From positions 16,245 through 80,244 of the forward strand of contig CAINOB010000001.1 of the NCBI GenBank assembly GCA_903851365.1: a stretch of DNA of 64,000 nt. Direction: 5' to 3'. The DNA comes from an uncultured Bacteroidota bacterium (GTDB taxonomy: Bacteria; Bacteroidota; Bacteroidia; Bacteroidales; UBA12481). This document shows, piece by piece, positions 52,528 to 60,860 of the stretch. The notes beneath the pieces were generated by a model. It made no database searches, was not told the origin of the DNA, and worked only from the letters and a program-made list of their open reading frames with translations. Positions within the stretch are counted from its first letter, which is position 1; the number at the start of each line of letters is the position of its first letter. The translations under genes were made by a program, and so were the position numbers.

Positions 52528-53736
52528 TTACCGGGTAATGGCAGCTACAATTACGTGACTGAAAATTTCCTTCGTATGACTTTGCAGAAACCGTTTCGAT
52601 ACTTTCCCCATTAAATTGACTGATAATGCCTTTCTCAGTCCATTCGCGATTTCCATAGGATTACATTCATCGATAAATATCCCGTTTCCGTGTTCTGCTA
52701 CCGTGTCGCCAAGCAGGCCTTTCCGGACTGCTAATAAGGGTTTGCCGGCGGCGATGGCGTGGCCGGCGATGCCACTGGAAGACTCAGAGTAGCGGTAAGG
52801 AACAAGCACCAAATCGCATTGGTCGAGGGTGGACTTGAATACTTGAGGCGAAAGAAAGGAATTTAGGTATCGGGTAACAGGTGGTTGGGGACGGGGTCCC
52901 GACTTTCGTCGGGATGACAAGGAAGGTTGTAGCTCTTGCGAAGAAGATAAGCGATTACGGATTTCACGGTCCAAATCGGGTTCGGCGTGGCCAAGGATGA
53001 GAAGGGTGAATTTTGAAAGTTCTTCCTTAGATAGATATTGGAGGGAATCAAGGATGTCGAGGGTGCCTTTGCGTTTCAGAAGGGAGCCGATATGGAGGAA
53101 GATTTTGTGGTCATCCGGAATGGAGAATTGTTCACGGAGATTATATCCGGGTTCAGGAATTAATTCGGGAACCGGATCAGGCAGCATCTGGAAAACATCC
53201 GTTTTAAAAGTTCTGTTAAGAAAATCCCCGGCTTTATGATCGTTGAGAACAAAAATGGTCTTGATATTCTTATTGCGGGTGTAAAGCCAGGTCTGGAAAT
53301 ACTTACGTTGCCAGGTCAGCCGCTTCCTTAAAGAACCATTTTCCAATGGGCCAAAGGGCTTGAACAGGATACCGCTAATTGAATATTTTGGCTGGAAGAG
53401 TCCGAGAGCAAACTGAACGTCGTTGAAATTCAGGAAGCAGAGGTGGTCAATCCGGAACTGTTTTGCATAATGATCAGCTAAGTGGTACGTCCGTAAGCTG
53501 CGGGTAAGTGCTCCGGCTAAGTTTCGTTGTAAGGGACGGGGTCCCGACTTTCGTCGGGATGACAATGCTTCGATTTGAACCTTGCTGCTCGATACTTTTA
53601 ATTGAAGTTTAAAGTCAGGATGCACGACAAATATGTATTCGTGCCCAGATGGATTGGCTGAAACATACTCAATCAGATGATTCAGGTACTCCTGGCGATG
53701 CCCGGTGAGATGAGGTTCAAAAAAGAGAATCTTCAT
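52528..53736 (-). CDS. Family 4 glycosyltransferase with two family A insertions
   Basis: GT-B enzyme of 402 residues: ILFFEPHLTGHRQEYLNHL at the N-terminus, FLHIGSLLKRKGTLDILDSL, and YRYSESSSGIAGHAIAAGKPLLAV with the donor-binding Glu region. Two stretches (residues about 57-71 and 260-285) both read LSSRRKSGPRP and are copies A11 and A10 translated in the same frame. They lie in loops of each Rossmann domain. Four bases separate it from the Wzy/ligase gene. Donor unknown. Confidence 0.86.
   Translation of the reverse strand: MKILFFEPHLTGHRQEYLNHLIEYVSANPSGHEYIFVVHPDFKLQLKVSSSKVQIEALSSRRKSGPRPLQRNLAGALTRSLRTYHLADHYAKQFRIDHLCFLNFNDVQFALGLFQPKYSISGILFKPFGPLENGSLRKRLTWQRKYFQTWLYTRNKNIKTIFVLNDHKAGDFLNRTFKTDVFQMLPDPVPELIPEPGYNLREQFSIPDDHKIFLHIGSLLKRKGTLDILDSLQYLSKEELSKFTLLILGHAEPDLDREIRNRLSSSQELQPSLSSRRKSGPRPQPPVTRYLNSFLSPQVFKSTLDQCDLVLVPYRYSESSSGIAGHAIAAGKPLLAVRKGLLGDTVAEHGNGIFIDECNPMEIANGLRKALSVNLMGKVSKRFLQSHTKEIFSHVIVAAITR
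52881..52925 (+). repeat. Family A element A10 inside the GT4 gene
   Basis: GGTTGGGGACGGGGTCCCGAC, split as GGTTGGGGACGG and GGTCCCGAC, loop TTTC, GTCGGGATGACA. In frame as SLSSRRKSGPRPQPP on the minus strand. Confidence 0.88.
53522..53575 (+). repeat. Family A element A11 inside the GT4 gene
   Basis: TTTCGTTGTAAGGGACGGGG ... CCCGACTTTCGTCGGGATGA ... CTTCGATT. Same orientation and frame as A10. Confidence 0.9.
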
Positions 53737-53756
53737 AAATTCGAAAAGAAAAACTA

Positions 53757-53822
53757 TCCACAGATGACACTGATGTCACAGATGGCTCTGGTGTTTATCT
53801 GTGTAATCAGTGTCATCTGTGG
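53757..53822. repeat. Family E hairpin, copy E3
   Basis: ATCCACAGATGACACTGATG ... CATCAGTGTC-type arms: the right arm ATCAGTGTCATCTGTGGA is almost the full reverse complement of the left. It overlaps the 3' end of the GT2 gene and encodes its last residues. Confidence 0.85.
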
Positions 53823-54813
53823 ACAGTTCTATTTTTGTTTTCTGAACTTTGCGGACAAATGCCTTTATCTGAAAATATTCTGTGTGAAATTTTCCTTCTT
53901 TACGGACACCCTCACTACAAACTTTAAAGAAATTGATGATCGGTTTACGTTTGCCGACTGGAAATCCAAGTTTCAGAAGAAGATACAGGTAAGTGTTCCA
54001 AATGAACACAATAGGCAATAAGCCACCTGGAACTTTTTGCCTGATAATGAAAAATGAATAGAATCTCTGAATTGGTATCGCTTGTAACACACCTCTATTT
54101 TGATTTTCAAGATAATCCAGGGTTAACCGATTCGCTTCGATAAAATGATGGTAAACCAGCGAGGAATCATAAAATAGATCATAACCCAGAAGGATGATTC
54201 TTTTGCAAATCTCCATGTCATCGCCAGCCAGCGCCAGGTTTTCTTTGTGGCCAGTCAGCACCATCGGAAATTGAGGATCAAATACCTTGACCAGAATACT
54301 TTTCCTTGTGACCAGCCCGGCTCCCCACAAATACATTCGGTTTGTGCAGATACCCGTTCTTGGCCATTGCTCACCACAGGCAAAACCGGTTTTGTTTGCT
54401 TCAAACCATTCAGGCAGCGGGATTTCACTTTCTGCTATGCCCCTACCACCCAATGCCCCGATCCGGGGATTCCCGGACATCCTTTCCCAGGCATTGAGCA
54501 AATAATCCTCAGCAAGCCAATTGTCATCGTCGCAAAACACAACGAGTTCGTATTTTGCTGCCGCAATACCTTTGATGCGGGCAAAGAGGACACCGGGCTG
54601 GGGTTCCTCAATCACTCGAAGCAGAGGAGGTGAGGAGTAACTTGCCCAAAGTGCTTCTGCAATAGAAGCTGTATGGTCGGTGGAGGCGTTGTTGACCAAA
54701 ACAAGCTCAACAGGAACATTATCTGGTAATGTGAGGCGTGCCAGAGCTTCCAGTGTTTTTGGTAGCCGCTCTGAACTATTATGGCAACAGAGAATGATGG
54801 AAATACCATTCAT
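53776..54813 (-). CDS. Family 2 glycosyltransferase
   Basis: GT-A inverting glycosyltransferase of 345 residues: SIILCCHNSSERL at the N-terminus, LVNNASTDHT, D-x-D in VVFCDDDNWLAEDYL, and GDDMEICKRIILLG. A C-terminal hydrophobic segment (LPIVFIWNTYLYLLLKLG) suggests membrane association. The last 15 residues (STDDTDYTDKHQSHL) are translated from hairpin E3. ATGA overlap with the upstream GT4 gene. Sugar unknown. Confidence 0.87.
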   Translation of the reverse strand: MNGISIILCCHNSSERLPKTLEALARLTLPDNVPVELVLVNNASTDHTASIAEALWASYSSPPLLRVIEEPQPGVLFARIKGIAAAKYELVVFCDDDNWLAEDYLLNAWERMSGNPRIGALGGRGIAESEIPLPEWFEANKTGFACGEQWPRTGICTNRMYLWGAGLVTRKSILVKVFDPQFPMVLTGHKENLALAGDDMEICKRIILLGYDLFYDSSLVYHHFIEANRLTLDYLENQNRGVLQAIPIQRFYSFFIIRQKVPGGLLPIVFIWNTYLYLLLKLGFPVGKRKPIINFFKVCSEGVRKEGKFHTEYFQIKAFVRKVQKTKIELSTDDTDYTDKHQSHL

Positions 54814-55946
54814 GCTTCGGTCGTATCAAAAAGAAGCCGGTCCATCTTCTTCTCCCAGATCTCGGGAGTAAAATTCTGCCGGTACTTTTCATATCCCGCC
54901 TGCCCCATCTTTATGGCAATATCAGGATTCTGCAATAAAAACAGGAGTCTTTCTGCTCCCAGTTCAGCCTTCAATTCAATTACATAACCTGTTTTTGCAT
55001 GATCTGTCATTTCCGGCAATCCTCCGTGGTTACTGACCACACAAGGCAGAGCGTGTGCCATGGCTTCAACTACGGATAAACCCTGACTCTCCACCAGGCT
55101 GGGTTGGAAATAAATTGAAGAAGTCGAAAATAGGTCCAGCAGGTTTTCACGAAATCCGACTAATTGAATTCGATCCCGCAGGTCTTCCGGAATTCTTCGT
55201 TGGATCCCTTCCATCATCGATCCTGTACCTTCCCAAATGAACGAAACCTCATTGTTTTGCCTTGCTACAGAGATAGCCACCTCCAGCCAAAAGTCGGGAT
55301 TCTTCCATCTTTCCAAATGGCCAATAGTTAAAACAACCGGACCGCTCGATGAATGTGAGATAGGCTGAGTGAACCGGCAAGGTGTGTATAATACCCGGAT
55401 CGGAAACTTTTTATCGGAAAGGTTAATCAAGTCCAAAATCAGCCTTTTTGATGCTTCCGATACAGTAATAAAGGAAAAACGCCTTTTGGCCATTTGGGAA
55501 AACCAGGCCGATCGGATTCCGGAAATAAGTTTAGTGAATGATGATGGCGATCCCTGCGGATAGGTGTGTTGGATATACACAAACTTCTTGCCCCAGAGCC
55601 AGGCGCCGCTGAGGAAGGAGAATGGGTGGCCTGTGGAGACAAAGAGACGGGAGACAGAAGACGAAAGACGGAAGACGAATAGAAAGAGAAACTGCAGAAG
55701 TTTATTTATCCTGAGTCGCTTAAGGAATAGGTTGTCGGTAAAAAGGATTTTGGGGAGATAGTGAAAGGTAATCGGTTTGGTTTTGAAATCGAGATATTCC
55801 TGGTTGGACAGGGAGTCCTTCGAAGCCAGGAAAACCTCCAATTGGTATCCTTTGCGGAGGAGGTAGTCTGCCAGAAGTAAAAAATAGGTCTTGGTACCGC
55901 TATAGCCGGTAAAATCCGTGATCAGTACAATTCGCTTTCCTTGCAT
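54810..55946 (-). CDS. Family 4 glycosyltransferase with heptamer insertion
   Basis: GT-B enzyme of 378 residues: N-terminal IVLITDFTGYSGTKTYFLLL, VLTIGHLERWKNPDFWLEVA, and FQPSLVESQGLSVVEAMAHALP with the E-x7-E motif. Residues about 90-102 ([13 protein letters not shown]) come from a family C heptamer array. The insertion lies in the N-terminal acceptor domain. Donor unknown. Confidence 0.88.
   Translation of the reverse strand: MQGKRIVLITDFTGYSGTKTYFLLLADYLLRKGYQLEVFLASKDSLSNQEYLDFKTKPITFHYLPKILFTDNLFLKRLRINKLLQFLFLFVFRLSSSVSRLFVSTGHPFSFLSGAWLWGKKFVYIQHTYPQGSPSSFTKLISGIRSAWFSQMAKRRFSFITVSEASKRLILDLINLSDKKFPIRVLYTPCRFTQPISHSSSGPVVLTIGHLERWKNPDFWLEVAISVARQNNEVSFIWEGTGSMMEGIQRRIPEDLRDRIQLVGFRENLLDLFSTSSIYFQPSLVESQGLSVVEAMAHALPCVVSNHGGLPEMTDHAKTGYVIELKAELGAERLLFLLQNPDIAIKMGQAGYEKYRQNFTPEIWEKKMDRLLFDTTEA
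55638..55682. repeat. Family C heptamer array inside the GT4 gene
   Basis: GACAAAG, AGACGGG, AGACAGA, AGACGAA, AGACGGA, AGACGAA: six units with 7-bp period, in frame. Confidence 0.75.
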
Positions 55947-55987
55947 TTGATTTGTACAAAAGTATTGGCTATGACATCAGAATCTCG

Positions 55988-56041
55988 CCTCGAAGAAGTG
56001 TCATCCCGACGGAAGTCGGGACCCCGTCGCTTACCACGAAA
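55988..56041 (-). repeat. Family A element A12
   Basis: Reverse orientation: CCTCGAAGAAGTGTCATCCC, stem CCCGAC/GTCGGG with loop GGAA, GACCCCGTCGC, TTACCACGAAAT. Intergenic between two glycosyltransferase genes. Confidence 0.88.
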
Positions 56042-56056
56042 TTCTAATATAGCTCC

Positions 56057-56932
56057 TTATCTTTTAAAAGCGAGCCGCCACATTAACTTCATCAGGAGCT
56101 GAACCCTCAACCCCGTCTTAAGTCCCCTCTGTAACATGAACAAAGCGCTCAGGTGATTGTTCTTCAAAAGGAAGTTGCCAGATTCCATCAAGCCATCCTG
56201 GCTGATTCCTTTATGATCGGGGTCCTGGACAATGTACCTTGCTATCCGGGTATACAATTCGTCGCATTCGTATTGCCGCAAAGGTTTTTTATTGGTGTCC
56301 TGATCAGCATGTATCCTTGATTTGATCAGAATTTCCGGCATCAAATGAAATTCAATTTCTTTGGCACACCGGAACCAAAAGTCATAATCCTGGGTGGTCG
56401 GCAGGTCCTCGTTGAATAACCCGATCCGTTCAAAAACTTTCCGATTGATCAGGGTGGTACAACCATTAACCGGGAACCCGCTCAGGAGTTGAAAGAACAT
56501 ATTTCTCTTTTCTGCCGACTGAACAACTCCGGTTTCACCCACAATTGCATCGCCATTTTCATCGATCAGGGAATAATCTCCATAAATAATCTCTGCCGGT
56601 AATTTGCTCAGATATTCGACTTGCTTCTGCGTCTTATCTGGCAAAAACAAATCATCGTGACTTAACCAGGAAAACCATTCGCCTTTCATTTCCCTGATCG
56701 CCATGTTCAATGCCGATGCCACTCCCCCATTCTTTTTCTCAATATAACGGATCCGGTCGCCGTAGCTTAGAGCAACCTCACGGGTAGCTCCCTGATCGGT
56801 TGACCCGTCGTTGATTACAAGAATTTCGATTGGGCTATAAGTCTGGGCCAAAGCTGAATCAATAGCCTCGGTCAGGTAGTTAGCCCCGTTGTAAACCGGG
56901 ATCGCTATCGATATCAGTGGGTTAAAGTTCAT
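56057..56932 (-). CDS. Family 2 glycosyltransferase
   Basis: GT-A inverting enzyme of 291 residues: ISIAIPVYNGANYLTEAIDS, VINDGSTDQG, D-x-D in WLSHDDLFLPDK, and TTQDYDFWFRCAKE as the catalytic Asp region. No repeat insertion. Overlaps the FnlC-type epimerase gene by 11 bp. Sugar unknown. Confidence 0.9.
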   Translation of the reverse strand: MNFNPLISIAIPVYNGANYLTEAIDSALAQTYSPIEILVINDGSTDQGATREVALSYGDRIRYIEKKNGGVASALNMAIREMKGEWFSWLSHDDLFLPDKTQKQVEYLSKLPAEIIYGDYSLIDENGDAIVGETGVVQSAEKRNMFFQLLSGFPVNGCTTLINRKVFERIGLFNEDLPTTQDYDFWFRCAKEIEFHLMPEILIKSRIHADQDTNKKPLRQYECDELYTRIARYIVQDPDHKGISQDGLMESGNFLLKNNHLSALFMLQRGLKTGLRVQLLMKLMWRLAFKR

Positions 56933-58049
56933 TCTGATACCAGACGCGCCTCTTGATAAAATCGGTATAACTCAGAATAATCTTGACTACCTTATCCGAT
57001 ACCCCCGGAGCAAAATAGTCTTCCACAATTTGTATTGACCTTTCAGCTCCCCTTTTCATAGAAATCGCAACAGGGATAGACTCCATTACCCGCTTTTCAC
57101 TCAGACCGGTCATGATAACCGCTCCCTCTTCCATCCCTTCCGGCCGCTCATGTGCTTCACGCATATTGAGGGCAGGAAAATTCAGAACCGACGACTCTTC
57201 GGTAATCGTTCCACTATCGGATATCACACAAAACGCATTCTCCTGCAGCTTCACATAATCGATGAATCCAAGAGGCTTTAGAGCCCTTACCAATGGATGG
57301 AGTTTGATACCATAAGCATCCAGCCGTTTTTGCGTGCGTGGATGAGTGGATAAAATTACCGGATACTGATATTTTTCGGCTATAGCTGAAAGAATTGAGG
57401 CAATCTTTCGCAACCTGGATTCCGCATCTACGTTTTCTTCACGGTGAGTGCTGACCACAAAATATTGATTTTCTTTCAACTCCATCCGGGCCAATGCATC
57501 AGACTTCGATATTTTCTCCTTGTAAAAATCAAGCACCTCATACATTGGACTACCAGTTTTGATGATCTGTTCGGGCGGATAACTTTCTCTGATCAGATAA
57601 TCCCGGGCGATAGTACTGTAGGGCATATTGATGTCGGAGGTGTGGTCAACAATCCGGCGATTGGTTTCTTCCGGTACCCTTTGGTCGAAGCAACGGTTGC
57701 CCGCCTCCATATGAAAAATAGGAATCTTCCTCCTTTTCGCCGGAATCACAGCCAGGGCGCTGTTGGTATCACCCAGCACCAACAATGCGTCCGGTTTTTC
57801 TTTTTCCAGCACCTCATCCACCTTGATGATTACGTTCCCGATGGTGGCTGATGCACTCGGCAACGCAGCTTCCAGAAAGTAGTCGGGCTTACGGATATCC
57901 AGCTCATCAAAAAATACCTTATTCAATTCATAATCATAATTCTGACCAGTATGAACCAGAATGTGTTCTGTAAATTGATCGAGCTTGGCGATAACGCGTG
58001 ATAATCTAATGATCTCGGGCCGGGTTCCAACAATAGTTAATACTTTCAT
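56922..58049 (-). CDS. UDP-N-acetyl sugar 2-epimerase, FnlC/WbvD type
   Basis: Non-hydrolysing 2-epimerase family, 375 residues: VGTRPEIIRLSRVIAKL, VLGDTNSALAV, FHMEAGNRCFDQRVPEETNRR, STHREENVD and SDSGTITEESS. The MEAGNRCFD and THREENVD pattern separates FnlC/WbvD enzymes from WecB. These act on UDP-2-acetamido-2,6-dideoxy-L-hexoses to give UDP-L-FucNAc or UDP-L-QuiNAc. The next upstream gene is an RmlD-like reductase, the partner expected for the WbvR route. The first-step dehydratase/epimerase is not in the window. Confidence 0.88.
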   Translation of the reverse strand: MKVLTIVGTRPEIIRLSRVIAKLDQFTEHILVHTGQNYDYELNKVFFDELDIRKPDYFLEAALPSASATIGNVIIKVDEVLEKEKPDALLVLGDTNSALAVIPAKRRKIPIFHMEAGNRCFDQRVPEETNRRIVDHTSDINMPYSTIARDYLIRESYPPEQIIKTGSPMYEVLDFYKEKISKSDALARMELKENQYFVVSTHREENVDAESRLRKIASILSAIAEKYQYPVILSTHPRTQKRLDAYGIKLHPLVRALKPLGFIDYVKLQENAFCVISDSGTITEESSVLNFPALNMREAHERPEGMEEGAVIMTGLSEKRVMESIPVAISMKRGAERSIQIVEDYFAPGVSDKVVKIILSYTDFIKRRVWYQNEL

Positions 58050-58060
58050 AAATAAAAAAT

Positions 58061-58088
58061 TGTGACTAGTGACGAGTGACAGGTGACA
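58061..58088. repeat. Family B heptamer array at the end of the RmlD-like gene
   Basis: GTGACTA, GTGACGA, GTGACAG, GTGACAT. Supplies the last codons (SPVTRH) and stop of the reductase gene. Confidence 0.7.
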
Positions 58089-58941
58089 TAATATCGTACA
58101 AATTTCGAATCATTACTGGCCAAGATGGGGCTTGGTAGTTAGTCAGGCGATTAAAGAGTGAGCCATCAAGCGAGCGGTCAACCACCAAGTCGGTGGAGGG
58201 CTCGATACGAATTTTCTTTTGATAGATTTCTGCCACTATGTTAAGCAGATCATATTTCGATATTCTTTCGGAGGCCAGATGATAAATGCCTGCCGGTAAC
58301 TCTGCAGGAATAAAGACATCGAGGAGAACTTTGGCAAATTCAATAGTGGTCAGTCCGGAAAAATAAGCGGAGCTAAATCCTTTGATCGGGGCTTCCTGTG
58401 ACAAGAACCAATCCAGCAATCCGTGAATGGGTCTTACGATTTCATGTCCGATAAGCGATGTACGCAGCGTGATCCCGCTACCATATCCGACCTCGCCCAT
58501 TTCCTTGGTTTTCCCATACAAATCCTCTGAATCCGGCGAATCCGATTCGGCATACATCCCTGTCCGGCCATTGAATACGCAGTCAGTACTGATCTGGATC
58601 AACCTGAATCCATATTTATTGCCCAGTTTTTCCAGCTGATGCGGAAGCAAAGCATTTATTGAAAGCGATTCATAATAATCTTTCGATTTCGGCAGCTGAA
58701 CAACAATGCCAACAGCATTAATCAGGTAATCCGGCTTTTCGTCCTGAATGATTTTTTCCAGTACCAGGATATTCCGGATATCATCAATCTCCCGGATAGA
58801 ATATCCTGATTTTCCTTTGAGTAATGGAGCCACCGATTGTCGCTTCCGCAACACTCCGCAAACGTCTAGGTTCCTATCCAATGCCGTCTTGAAAACTTGC
58901 CAACCCACCATGCCCGAAGCACCCAACACCATCAATTTCAT
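58066..58941 (-). CDS. RmlD/WbvR-like nucleotide-sugar reductase
   Basis: SDR-family 4-keto reductase of 291 residues: KLMVLGASGMVGWQVFKTAL, INAVGIVVQLP, QISTDCVFNGRTGMYAES and the catalytic Y-x3-K in EDLYGKTKEMGE. Similar to RmlD and to WbvR, which reduces UDP-4-keto-L-rhamnosamine. Paired with an FnlC/WbvD-type epimerase, a UDP-L-RhaNAc to UDP-L-QuiNAc route is plausible. FnlB is a different, larger protein, which argues against the FucNAc route. Last residues come from a family B array. ATGA-coupled to the upstream gene. Confidence 0.82.
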   Translation of the reverse strand: MKLMVLGASGMVGWQVFKTALDRNLDVCGVLRKRQSVAPLLKGKSGYSIREIDDIRNILVLEKIIQDEKPDYLINAVGIVVQLPKSKDYYESLSINALLPHQLEKLGNKYGFRLIQISTDCVFNGRTGMYAESDSPDSEDLYGKTKEMGEVGYGSGITLRTSLIGHEIVRPIHGLLDWFLSQEAPIKGFSSAYFSGLTTIEFAKVLLDVFIPAELPAGIYHLASERISKYDLLNIVAEIYQKKIRIEPSTDLVVDRSLDGSLFNRLTNYQAPSWPVMIRNLYDIMSPVTRH

Positions 58942-60833
58942 TCTTTGCTTTCTTTTTCAATTTTAAAATAGGACTGCAGTGTCAGATCTTTTAAAACATC
59001 AAAATCAGCATCGTTCCTTATTTTATTGATATTTTTAATGGCAGCCACATCCACCAATTCGTCATTTTTCAACACTTTTCTGATGGCTTGTTCAATGATT
59101 TCAGGATCTTCCGGGGGTACGAGTAATCCGGTTTCACCGTCGATAATCCACTCCTCACCACAGGAGGTGTTTGATTGGATCGGGAATGAACCCATGGCCA
59201 TGGCTTCCAACAACGAGGTGCTGATGGCATCGCTAATGCTCAACCCTATCGAAATCCTGGCCTTTCCGTGCCAGGCAAGAATCTCTTCGTTCGGTGTATT
59301 TGCCGGTAACCGCTTTACCTCAATTCCAGTGGACTGCGACAACAATTCCGCGGCAATTTTAATATCCGGCCCCTGGGAATTGCAATAAATAACGATGGCA
59401 TAATCTTGAAGCACATCGGCACATCTTTCCAGTGCCCTGATACCCACGAGTGCCCTTCCGGCCCATCCCTGATAACCCTTAAGCATGACCACCTTCCTCT
59501 GCGAGGTTACTGTAGTATCTTTCCTTAACCGTTCCAGCAACTCAGCCTTCAACCCGCCTCCACTTGGATATACAGGCAATACAACTCCTCTAAACCCGAA
59601 TTGGTTCGCTAATTCAACATCCCTCAAGCCCTCACACGAATAATAATCACAATGCTCCATCACCTCCCGAATTCTCTCTTTATGCTCAGCCAATCTTCCA
59701 AAAAGATATATATCGCTCCCCCAGTTTGAATGCCACCACTTAGGAAATCTTCCGCTTTTCTTAACTATTAAACTCCTTACCTCCTCAACTAAATACCCTG
59801 CGCCCTGGGTCTCCATGGAATGAATGATGTCAGGCTTGAAGCGGCGGATCAGAGAGGCTAATTCGTTTATACGGTAATTCGGATCGATCAATTTTCGAAA
59901 AGACCGGATATACCTTCCCATGCGGTTTGTAGGAAGTTCCTTTGAGGAATATAGAAGAATTCGTGACGCGTGACGCGTAACCCCCGCTTTCGCGAGGGCA
60001 GGCTCATGTGACACGGAAGAAGTACCCACCCCAACCCCTCCCTCAAACAGGGAGGGACTAGTGGGGCTGATTGAGCCGAATGATTTATATACCTGCAATT
60101 CGTAACCTGCAACCTGCAACTGACTAACCCACCTTGCTGTATGAATACTGTCGGCCATGGCAACTATCAGGATCTTTGGCGAATAGAACTGCTGTTTCTC
60201 TTTGGTAATTTGCTTCAGGTTTCGTGGATCGTTACAGATGCCGTTGAGGTTGAATACGGTAATTTGTCGGTTGATGTGCTTGTAATCGGTACCAATAGAA
60301 AACAACGCTAACATAAAGAACTGCCAGTCTGCCGTGATCTTTGCCTTTTCATTGTATTGCCCTAACCGGTCGAAAAGATCCCTTCTGATAAATGCTGCCG
60401 GATGTGGCAGCGATTGTTCCCAAACGTAACTGTAGGTCAGTTGATCAGGATATATTTTCGGCTCGGTTGAGCCATCATTTTTAACCAGCGTCAGGTCACC
60501 ATAAATAATGCCTTCACCTGTGAGTTCAGGTTTTATTTCCTCAAGAATATTTTCATTGGCTAAGAAATCGCCGCTATTCAAAAAAAGCAAATATTCCCCG
60601 GTCGCCTTCTCAATTCCCTTGTTCATTGCCTGGTAAATCCCCCGATCCTTTTCACTCACCCACCAAGTAAAGTCCTTTGATACAGAAGACAGATATTCTG
60701 CACTCCCATCAGTCGAAGCCCCATCAATAACAATGTATTCAAACTCCCTCCATGTTTGCGCAAGCACGCTCTCAACAGTCTTCTTTAGACCATCGAAATT
60801 ATTAAGATTAACAGTTATTATTGAGAGTTTCAT
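58938..60833 (-). CDS. Two-domain GT2-GT4 glycosyltransferase with repeat insertion
   Basis: A fusion of 631 residues. Residues 1-215 are a GT2 enzyme (LSIITVNLNNFDGLKKTVES, IDGASTDGS, LFLNSGDFLANE). From about 225 a GT4 enzyme follows (ILIVAMADSIHTARWVSQL, VVMLKGYQGWAGRALVGI, LLEAMAMGSFPIQSNTS). It could add two sugars in succession. Between the first strands of the GT4 half, residues about 247-290 (ISPTSPSLFEGGVGVGTS...) are encoded by a family F palindrome plus a family B array. The ATG at 60833 gives the conserved MKLSIITVNL. Confidence 0.85.
   Translation of the reverse strand: MKLSIITVNLNNFDGLKKTVESVLAQTWREFEYIVIDGASTDGSAEYLSSVSKDFTWWVSEKDRGIYQAMNKGIEKATGEYLLFLNSGDFLANENILEEIKPELTGEGIIYGDLTLVKNDGSTEPKIYPDQLTYSYVWEQSLPHPAAFIRRDLFDRLGQYNEKAKITADWQFFMLALFSIGTDYKHINRQITVFNLNGICNDPRNLKQITKEKQQFYSPKILIVAMADSIHTARWVSQLQVAGYELQVYKSFGSISPTSPSLFEGGVGVGTSSVSHEPALAKAGVTRHASRILLYSSKELPTNRMGRYIRSFRKLIDPNYRINELASLIRRFKPDIIHSMETQGAGYLVEEVRSLIVKKSGRFPKWWHSNWGSDIYLFGRLAEHKERIREVMEHCDYYSCEGLRDVELANQFGFRGVVLPVYPSGGGLKAELLERLRKDTTVTSQRKVVMLKGYQGWAGRALVGIRALERCADVLQDYAIVIYCNSQGPDIKIAAELLSQSTGIEVKRLPANTPNEEILAWHGKARISIGLSISDAISTSLLEAMAMGSFPIQSNTSCGEEWIIDGETGLLVPPEDPEIIEQAIRKVLKNDELVDVAAIKNINKIRNDADFDVLKDLTLQSYFKIEKESKE
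59961..60064. repeat. Family B dyad and family F palindrome inside the GT2-GT4 gene
   Basis: GTGACGC, GTGACGC, GTAACCC, a CCGCTTTCGCGAGGG hairpin, GTGACACGGAAGAAGTACC, then CACCCCAACCCCTCCCT and AGGGAGGG. Two repeat families abut, both in frame. Confidence 0.78.
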
Positions 60834-60860
60834 GCACATTACTTCCTTGTTAGATCTCTT

